A program made the position numbers and the translations under genes. Shown here piece by piece: positions 5,643-9,066 of a stretch of 9,066 nucleotides of DNA. The stretch spans positions 1-9,066 of the forward strand of contig CAVAPB010000033.1 of assembly GCA_963590415.1 (NCBI GenBank), given 5' to 3'. This DNA comes from Fimenecus sp963590415. GTDB lineage: Bacteria > Bacillota > Clostridia > Oscillospirales > Acutalibacteraceae. How positions within the stretch are numbered: position 1 is the first letter of the stretch; every line of letters starts with the position of its first letter. The notes beneath the pieces were generated by a model. The model did no database searches. It was not told the origin of the DNA and saw only the letters and a list, made by a program, of their open reading frames with translations.

Positions 5643-5926
5643 TGCTTAAAATAAACATTCAGTTGTTCGCTCATAAAAAAGGTATGGGTTCTACAAAGAA
5701 CGGCAGAGATTCAGAGTCAAAGCGTCTCGGCGTTAAGCGCGCAGACGGTCAGTTCGTTCTTGCAGGCAACATCCTTGTAAGACAGCGCGGTACACACATC
5801 CATCCCGGCGAGAATGTAGGTAAGGGCTCTGACGATACCCTTTACGCTAAAATCGACGGTACTGTTAAGTTCGAGAGAATGGATAAGAACCGTAAAAGAG
5901 TCAGCGTTTACGCTGTTGAGCAGTAA
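5642..5926 (+). CDS. rpmA: 50S ribosomal protein L27 with Prp-cleavable N-terminus
   Basis: A 94-aa large-subunit protein whose mature N-terminus reaches the peptidyl transferase centre. The start MLKINIQLF-AHKKG carries the nine-residue extension typical of Firmicutes; by analogy with S. aureus, Prp cuts after the phenylalanine to expose AHKKG. The following STKNGRDSESKRLGVKRADG is classic L27. The ATG overlaps the prp stop by one base (TAATG), with AGAGGTG just upstream as ribosome binding site. A terminator follows at 5945, so obg, which often follows rpmA in Firmicutes, is not in this operon. Confidence 0.98.
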   Translation: MLKINIQLFAHKKGMGSTKNGRDSESKRLGVKRADGQFVLAGNILVRQRGTHIHPGENVGKGSDDTLYAKIDGTVKFERMDKNRKRVSVYAVEQ

Positions 5927-5944
5927 TTTTTGTCCTAAGAATTC

Positions 5945-5973
5945 AAGGCAGGAAGCAATTCTTGCCTTTTTTC
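5945..5973 (+). terminator. terminator of the rplU-prp-rpmA operon
   Basis: A 10-bp stem (AAGGCAGGAA at 5945-5954 with TTCTTGCCTT at 5959-5968, one G:U) closed by a GCAA tetraloop and followed by a T-rich tract. It sits 18 nt after the rpmA stop. Confidence 0.88.
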
Positions 5974-5978
5974 TTTTG

Positions 5979-6320
5979 CTAAATATCGCAGACATTAAGC
6001 AGATATATTCTGTATGTGCGCATTACGCCCATACGCACCCTGTACAAAAGACTTGCCGCTTCAAGCTCACGGAAGGCTTTTATTGCGGTGTTTCCCGTAC
6101 AGCCGAGCACTTCACAGGCGGTGTCCACCGTGCAAAAGACAAATACCTCTCCGTCCGTGTCGCAAAGACCGTTTTGTGCGGACAGCTTTGTGCGGTCAAA
6201 GAGGTAAATGTAAAGCAGCCTTGCGTTTGCGGACAGCGAGCGGAAGCGCTTGTCGGTAAAAAAGCACTTCGGGCAAATTGCGTAGCTGTCAAACGGAATC
6301 CAAATTTCTGATGCTTTCAT
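5979..6320 (-). CDS. small stand-alone RepA_N-type (replication initiator N-terminal) domain protein
   Basis: A 113-aa protein resembling the N-terminal winged-helix DNA-binding domain of RepA_N plasmid and ICE replication initiators. Matching landmarks are PKCFFTDKRFRSLSANARLL (17-36), FDRTKLSAQNG (41-51), DTDGEVFVF (54-62), then AIKAFRELEAASLLYRVRMG (79-98) and an RIYL ending (104-107). Full-length initiators are around three times longer; here only this domain is present, and the protein stops right after it. It carries CPKC (16-19) and further cysteines at 53, 63, 69 and 74, which is unusual. The ATG has a strong GGGAGATG Shine-Dalgarno 7 nt upstream, itself half of an inverted repeat. 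It is convergent with rpmA and has no replication or mobile genes beside it. It could be a plasmid or ICE relic or a domesticated regulator. Family call moderate, function unknown. Confidence 0.72.
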   Translation of the reverse strand: MKASEIWIPFDSYAICPKCFFTDKRFRSLSANARLLYIYLFDRTKLSAQNGLCDTDGEVFVFCTVDTACEVLGCTGNTAIKAFRELEAASLLYRVRMGVMRTYRIYLLNVCDI

Positions 6321-6327
6321 AAAAAAT

Positions 6328-6362
6328 CATCTCCCATATATAGCCGTAACTCGGGGGAGATG
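6328..6362 (-). promoter_or_regulatory. inverted repeat covering the ribosome binding site of the RepA_N-like gene
   Basis: CATCTCCC (6328-6335) and GGGAGATG (6355-6362) are perfect 8-bp complements separated by 19 nt. In the minus-strand transcript the second arm is the Shine-Dalgarno itself, so the stem would hide it. Alternatively it is a DNA operator: the arms flank a possible -10 TATATA (6337-6342). Confidence 0.55.
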
Positions 6363-6558
6363 TAAACCGAAAACCGTTACATTTTCACAAATTCGAAAAA
6401 ATGCCGCTTTACATTCAAATTTTGAGCACAAGTAAAATATCTTATGAAAAGTAGAATATAAGAAGTATTTTTTATTTATATTATTTTTATTTATACGCAT
6501 TTTTTGAGTTTTCGCCGATTAAAATTTGCGTTTTGCAGGAAATGCTAATTGAAAATTG
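6363..6558. other. AT-rich intergenic stretch between divergent genes
   Basis: Together with the dyad and the downstream promoter this forms a gap of about 295 bp between the divergent RepA_N-like and methyltransferase genes. No gene is visible. A 12-bp direct repeat TTTTTATTTATA occurs at 6469-6480 and 6484-6495. None of the palindromic repeat families is present here, unlike in the other large gaps. Confidence 0.6.
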
Positions 6559-6587
6559 TTGATTTTTATCAAATAAAATTATATAAT
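6559..6587 (+). promoter_or_regulatory. promoter of the RNA methyltransferase-lipid kinase operon
   Basis: A -35 TTGATT (6559-6564), a 17-nt spacer and a consensus -10 TATAAT (6582-6587). The leader is about 22 nt and contains AAAGGA (6601-6606), 9 nt before the ATG. Confidence 0.75.
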
Positions 6588-6615
6588 ATATAAAACAGTC
6601 AAAGGATTAAATTTT

Positions 6616-7731
6616 ATGCAGATAAATATGGTTGCTCCGTGCATTTTCGGGCTTGAAAGCCTTGTTGCGGACGAGCTTAAAAAAATGGAAGCCCAAAATG
6701 TGCTTGCCGAAAACGGCAGGGTCTTTTTTTCGGGCGACGAAAACATTTTGGCAAGAGCCAATATCCGTTCAAGGTTTTCCGAGAGGATATACATTGATGT
6801 CGGCTCTTTTGAGGCTCACAGCTTTGAGGACTTGTTTCAGGGCACCAAAAAATTGCCTTGGGAAAAATGGATAGCGGAATATGACGAATTCCCCGTAAAG
6901 GGCTTTTCCGTAAATTCCGACCTTTTCAGCGTGAGCGACTGTCAGTCGATTGTTAAAAAGGCGATTGTCGAACGCCTTAAAAGCATATATAATATTGATT
7001 GGTTCGAAGAGACGGGCGCAAGGCATCAGATTGAGTTCTCGATAATCAAGAACAATGTTCATTTGCTCATCGACACCACGGGCGCAGGACTTCATAAGAG
7101 AGGTTACAGACCCGTTGCGAACGACGCACCGCTCAAGGAAACGCTTGCGGCGGCGATGTGCAGTCTGTCAAGGCTGCGTCCGTATCACACGCTCTATGAC
7201 CCCATGTGCGGCTCGGGTACAATACTTATCGAGGGCGCAATGCTTGTGCACAACATAGCTCCGGGCGTGAAGAGGAATTTTTCGGCAGAGCGTTTTGAGC
7301 AGATTGATTTTTCCGTCTGGGACAGGGAAAGGGAGCTTGCACGCAGCCTTGAAATTCACGAAAGCGACTTTAAGGCTTACGGCTCGGACATTGACCGCAA
7401 CGCCCTTGAAATTGCCCGTCAGAACGCAATGCGAGCAGGTGTGTCGGATTATATCGATCTGCGCCGTGCCGACTTAAAGGACTTCAAGCCGGTAACCGAA
7501 AGGGGAACGGTTATCTGTAATCCGCCCTACGGCGAAAGAATGCTGTCGCAGGGTCAGGTCAGCGAAATTATAAAAACAATGGGAACGGTATTCCCGAGGA
7601 AGCACGGCTTCAGCTATTCGGTCATAAGCCCGTCGGAGGACTTTGAGGAGCTGTTTGCGAGAAAAGCCGACAAGCGCAGAAAGCTTTACAACGGTATGAT
7701 AAAATGTCAGATGTATATGTATTTCAAATAA
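6616..7731 (+). CDS. THUMP-domain class I SAM-dependent RNA methyltransferase (RlmL/YpsC type)
   Basis: A 371-aa cytoplasmic enzyme of the family of E. coli RlmL (N2-methylation of G2445 in 23S rRNA) and B. subtilis YpsC. An N-terminal region plus THUMP RNA-binding domain covers about 1-155. LHKRGYR (159-165) leads into the Rossmann methyltransferase domain with motif I DPMCGSGT (195-202), an acidic GSDID (256-260) expected to contact SAM, and catalytic motif IV NPPYGERM (302-309) typical of base-amino N-methyltransferases. The length fits the stand-alone family; E. coli RlmL is fused to RlmK, which is absent here. The start is fixed by AAAGGA and a consensus promoter. The downstream lipid kinase begins 13 nt after the stop. 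The family is firm; the exact target guanosine is inferred. Confidence 0.93.
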   Translation: MQINMVAPCIFGLESLVADELKKMEAQNVLAENGRVFFSGDENILARANIRSRFSERIYIDVGSFEAHSFEDLFQGTKKLPWEKWIAEYDEFPVKGFSVNSDLFSVSDCQSIVKKAIVERLKSIYNIDWFEETGARHQIEFSIIKNNVHLLIDTTGAGLHKRGYRPVANDAPLKETLAAAMCSLSRLRPYHTLYDPMCGSGTILIEGAMLVHNIAPGVKRNFSAERFEQIDFSVWDRERELARSLEIHESDFKAYGSDIDRNALEIARQNAMRAGVSDYIDLRRADLKDFKPVTERGTVICNPPYGERMLSQGQVSEIIKTMGTVFPRKHGFSYSVISPSEDFEELFARKADKRRKLYNGMIKCQMYMYFK

Positions 7732-7744
7732 GCGGAGGCATAAA

Positions 7745-8680
7745 ATGAAGCATATTTTTATTGTCAATCCTACCAGCGGTAAGGGCGGCAGGGTAAAAAA
7801 GTTCATTCCGACCTTGGAGCAGTACATAAAAGACCATCCCGAGCTTGACGCGGAAATCTATGTTACCGAATTTTCCGGCGACGGTATGCGTTATGTCAAG
7901 CAGAGAGCAAAAACAGGGGAAAGCATCAGGTTTTATGCCTGCGGCGGCGACGGTACGCTCTATGAGGTAATAAACGGCTCATATAAATATCCGAACACCG
8001 AGTTTGCGGTAATTCCGCTCGGCTCGGGCAACGATTTTGTCAGAATTTTAGGCAATAAGGACGACCTTATAGATATTGACGCACAGGTCAACGGCACCGT
8101 TACGAAATTCGACCTTATCAAGGCGGGAGACAGGGTCGCAATCAACCAATGCTCTATGGGTCTTGACGCCGAAATATGCGCGAAACAGGCGGATATGAAG
8201 AAAATACCGGGCGTAAACGGCGAAGCGGCATATACGGTATCGCTTTTCTATTGCCTTGCAAAGCGCCTTAATTCGTATTTTAAGGTAACCGTTGACGACG
8301 ATAAGACATATGAGGGCAAAATGCTTTTCTCGCTGTGTGCCAATTCCCGTTGGTACGGCGGCGGATATATGGGCGCTCCCAAGGCTGTGCCCGACGACGG
8401 CTTGCTTGACTGCATTATAGTCAAGAATACCGCAAGCAGATTAAAGCTTGCAGGTCTTGTAAATCAATACAAGAACGGTCAGCATCTCGACTGGGATTTC
8501 ACAAACTTTGTCAGGGGCAAAAAAATGCACATTGAGAGCAAGGCTCCTGCGGCGGTAAATGTTGACGGCGAATGTCAGTATGTTACCGAGGCGACCTTTG
8601 AAATCCTTGAGGGTGCGGCGAATCTCGTAATCCCCACAACATCGGATTATCTCAAGAGAAAAGCCGACGGAGAATTATAA
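7745..8680 (+). CDS. diacylglycerol-kinase-family lipid kinase (YegS/DgkB-like)
   Basis: A 311-aa ATP-dependent lipid kinase of the DAGK catalytic-domain family, acting at the inner face of the membrane; bacterial members phosphorylate diacylglycerol (DgkB) or related lipids. The N-terminal nucleotide-binding half shows NPTSGKG (8-14), the hallmark GGDGT (67-71) and PLGSGNDF (91-98). The C-terminal beta-rich half shows GGGYMGAPKAVPDDGLLD (205-222), which in DgkB-like enzymes contributes to the metal-binding and catalytic region, and VNVDGE (271-276). There is no transmembrane segment, as expected for a soluble, membrane-associated enzyme. GGAGG lies 6 nt before the ATG. It is the second gene of an operon with the RNA methyltransferase and ends at a strong terminator. 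The lipid substrate cannot be told from sequence alone. Confidence 0.94.
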   Translation: MKHIFIVNPTSGKGGRVKKFIPTLEQYIKDHPELDAEIYVTEFSGDGMRYVKQRAKTGESIRFYACGGDGTLYEVINGSYKYPNTEFAVIPLGSGNDFVRILGNKDDLIDIDAQVNGTVTKFDLIKAGDRVAINQCSMGLDAEICAKQADMKKIPGVNGEAAYTVSLFYCLAKRLNSYFKVTVDDDKTYEGKMLFSLCANSRWYGGGYMGAPKAVPDDGLLDCIIVKNTASRLKLAGLVNQYKNGQHLDWDFTNFVRGKKMHIESKAPAAVNVDGECQYVTEATFEILEGAANLVIPTTSDYLKRKADGEL

Positions 8681-8695
8681 TCGGTAAAAACAGCG

Positions 8696-8731
8696 GCGGT
8701 ATGAATTTTACCCGAATTCATACCGCTTTTT
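8696..8731 (+). terminator. terminator of the methyltransferase-lipid kinase operon
   Basis: A perfect 12-bp stem, GCGGTATGAATT (8696-8707) with AATTCATACCGC (8715-8726), has a 7-nt loop and is followed directly by TTTTT. It lies 15 nt after the kinase stop codon. Confidence 0.92.
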
Positions 8732-8743
8732 ATCAAATAACAG

Positions 8744-8773
8744 TTGACAAACAAGGGGTAAAATGTGTATAAT
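8744..8773 (+). promoter_or_regulatory. promoter of the tRNA-Thr gene
   Basis: A perfect -35 TTGACA (8744-8749), an 18-nt spacer and a perfect -10 TATAAT (8768-8773). Transcription would start near 8780, leaving a 5' leader of about 14 nt for RNase P to remove. Confidence 0.85.
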
Positions 8774-8793
8774 ACTTTAGCGTTATGAAAAAC

Positions 8794-8869
8794 GCTGCTA
8801 TGGCTCAGGTGGTAGAGCACATCCTTGGTAAGGATGAGGTCGGCAGTTCGAGTCTGCCTAGCAGCTCCA
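8794..8869 (+). tRNA. tRNA-Thr, anticodon GGT
   Basis: A 76-nt tRNA with a perfect 7-bp acceptor stem (GCTGCTA/TAGCAGC), a D-arm GCTC-AGGTGGTA-GAGC, an anticodon arm CATCC-TTGGTAA-GGATG with anticodon GGT (8827-8829), a 5-nt variable loop, and a T-arm GGCAG-TTCGAGT-CTGCC. The discriminator is T and the 3' CCA is encoded. It is a single-gene unit with its own promoter and terminator, reading threonine codons ACC and ACT. Confidence 0.97.
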
Positions 8870-8872
8870 AGG

Positions 8873-8901
8873 AAAAAGCACTTGCATTGCAAGTGCTTTT
8901 T
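8873..8901 (+). terminator. terminator of the tRNA-Thr gene
   Basis: The arms AAAAAGCACTTGCA (8873-8886) and TGCAAGTGCTTTTT (8888-8901) are perfect complements around one base; opening the innermost pairs gives a 3-5-nt loop. The stem ends in a T-run. It starts 4 nt after the CCA and, being symmetrical, could also stop transcription arriving from the right. Confidence 0.93.
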
Positions 8902-8915
8902 CTGTTATATGAGTA

Positions 8916-8927
8916 TTGCGGCTGTCC
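8916..8927. repeat. truncated GGACAGCC-type repeat fragment
   Basis: TTGCGGCTGTCC equals the right half of the hairpin arm at 2374-2400 and 4643-4669; the left half is missing. It lies directly next to the CTCCCT element that follows. Confidence 0.5.
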
Positions 8928-8934
8928 GTCACAG

Positions 8935-9059
8935 GCTCCCTTGTGTAAAGGGAGCTGGCGTCATTTATGACGACTGAGAGATTGTTATAAAATCATATAA
9001 AAACATTTTTACAATCCCTCCGTTTCGCTCCGCTCAACACCTCCCTTTACAAGGGAGGC
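8935..9059. repeat. complete two-arm CTCCCT/AGGGAG palindromic element
   Basis: The left arm (8935-8985) has outer hairpin GCTCCCTT-GTGTA-AAGGGAGC and a second hairpin CGTCAT-TT-ATGACG, and ends GAGAGATTGT. After a 25-nt AT-rich spacer, the right arm (9011-9059) begins ACAATCCCTC, has a CGTTTCGCTCCGCTCAACA interior, and ends in hairpin CCTCCCTT-TAC-AAGGGAGG. The two arm interiors are unrelated to each other and to the GCCGAACGAATG arms elsewhere in the window. Confidence 0.78.
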
Positions 9060-9066
9060 TGAACGA

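Noticed and set aside
5916..6311. 131-aa plus-strand open frame
   Set aside because: It is opposite the RepA_N-like gene, overlaps the rpmA end and terminator, lacks a ribosome binding site, and its product resembles no family; the minus-strand frame has domain similarity and a strong Shine-Dalgarno.
6337..6366. TTTACA-N18-TATATA as the promoter of the RepA_N-like gene
   Set aside because: Its start point would fall near 6330, inside the Shine-Dalgarno, leaving almost no leader; kept only as an alternative in the dyad finding, not as a feature.
6469..6495. 12-bp direct repeat TTTTTATTTATA as iterons or an origin for the RepA_N-like protein
   Set aside because: Only two copies in very AT-rich sequence where such matches are expected by chance; initiator binding sites of this family are usually inside the full-length rep gene, which is absent here.
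8647..8892. 81-aa minus-strand open frame containing ARQTRTADLILTKD
   Set aside because: This is the translated antisense of the tRNA-Thr gene, a well-known spurious annotation; it also covers two terminators and a promoter.
8794..9066. tRNA-Thr as attachment site of an integrated element
   Set aside because: No integrase and no repeated tRNA 3' end are seen downstream; only a terminator and palindromic repeats.

Overview
The window looks like a chromosomal segment of a low-to-moderate GC, Gram-positive anaerobe of the class Clostridia, most likely of the Oscillospiraceae/Ruminococcaceae type. The basis is the rplU-prp-rpmA gene order, an L27 with an N-terminal extension of the Prp-cleaved kind, consensus sigma-A promoters, strong purine-rich ribosome binding sites, and intergenic spaces full of short palindromic repeats. 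The organism is inferred; no species marker is visible.

Layout. At 215-2200 on the minus strand lies a complete but divergent type II topoisomerase B subunit (GyrB/ParE-like) with its own promoter. A promoter at 10-38, also minus, drives a gene outside the window. From 2201 to 3078 there is no gene, but a dense, partly nested cluster of palindromic repeats, including a 167-bp near-identical duplication and a 27-bp exact inverted pair. At 3079-4608 (+) is a membrane-anchored or secreted GH25 lysozyme with a clear promoter. Another repeat cluster follows, and then the promoter and L21 leader RNA of the ribosomal protein operon rplU-prp-rpmA (4998-5926), closed by a terminator. On the minus strand, 5979-6320 encodes a small stand-alone RepA_N-type domain protein whose ribosome binding site lies in an inverted repeat. 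At 6616-8680 (+) a two-gene operon encodes a THUMP-domain RNA methyltransferase (RlmL/YpsC type) and a diacylglycerol-kinase-family lipid kinase, ended by a strong terminator. A tRNA-Thr(GGT) with encoded CCA, its own promoter and terminator follows at 8794-8869, and the window closes with one more complete palindromic element.

How it fits together. Most genes are housekeeping: translation (L21, L27, tRNA-Thr, rRNA methylation), DNA topology, cell wall turnover and lipid phosphorylation. Prp is the protease that trims the L27 encoded immediately downstream. I see no phage, transposase, integrase, CRISPR or defence gene. The less ordinary content is the non-coding repeat system. At least four palindromic families occur; three share a CGTAGGG-type outer terminus. 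A fourth is modular, with two inverted arms around a 24-25-nt AT-rich spacer and interchangeable arm interiors. The other unusual items are the orphan RepA_N domain gene with its dyad leader, and a possible pseudoknot in the L21 leader.
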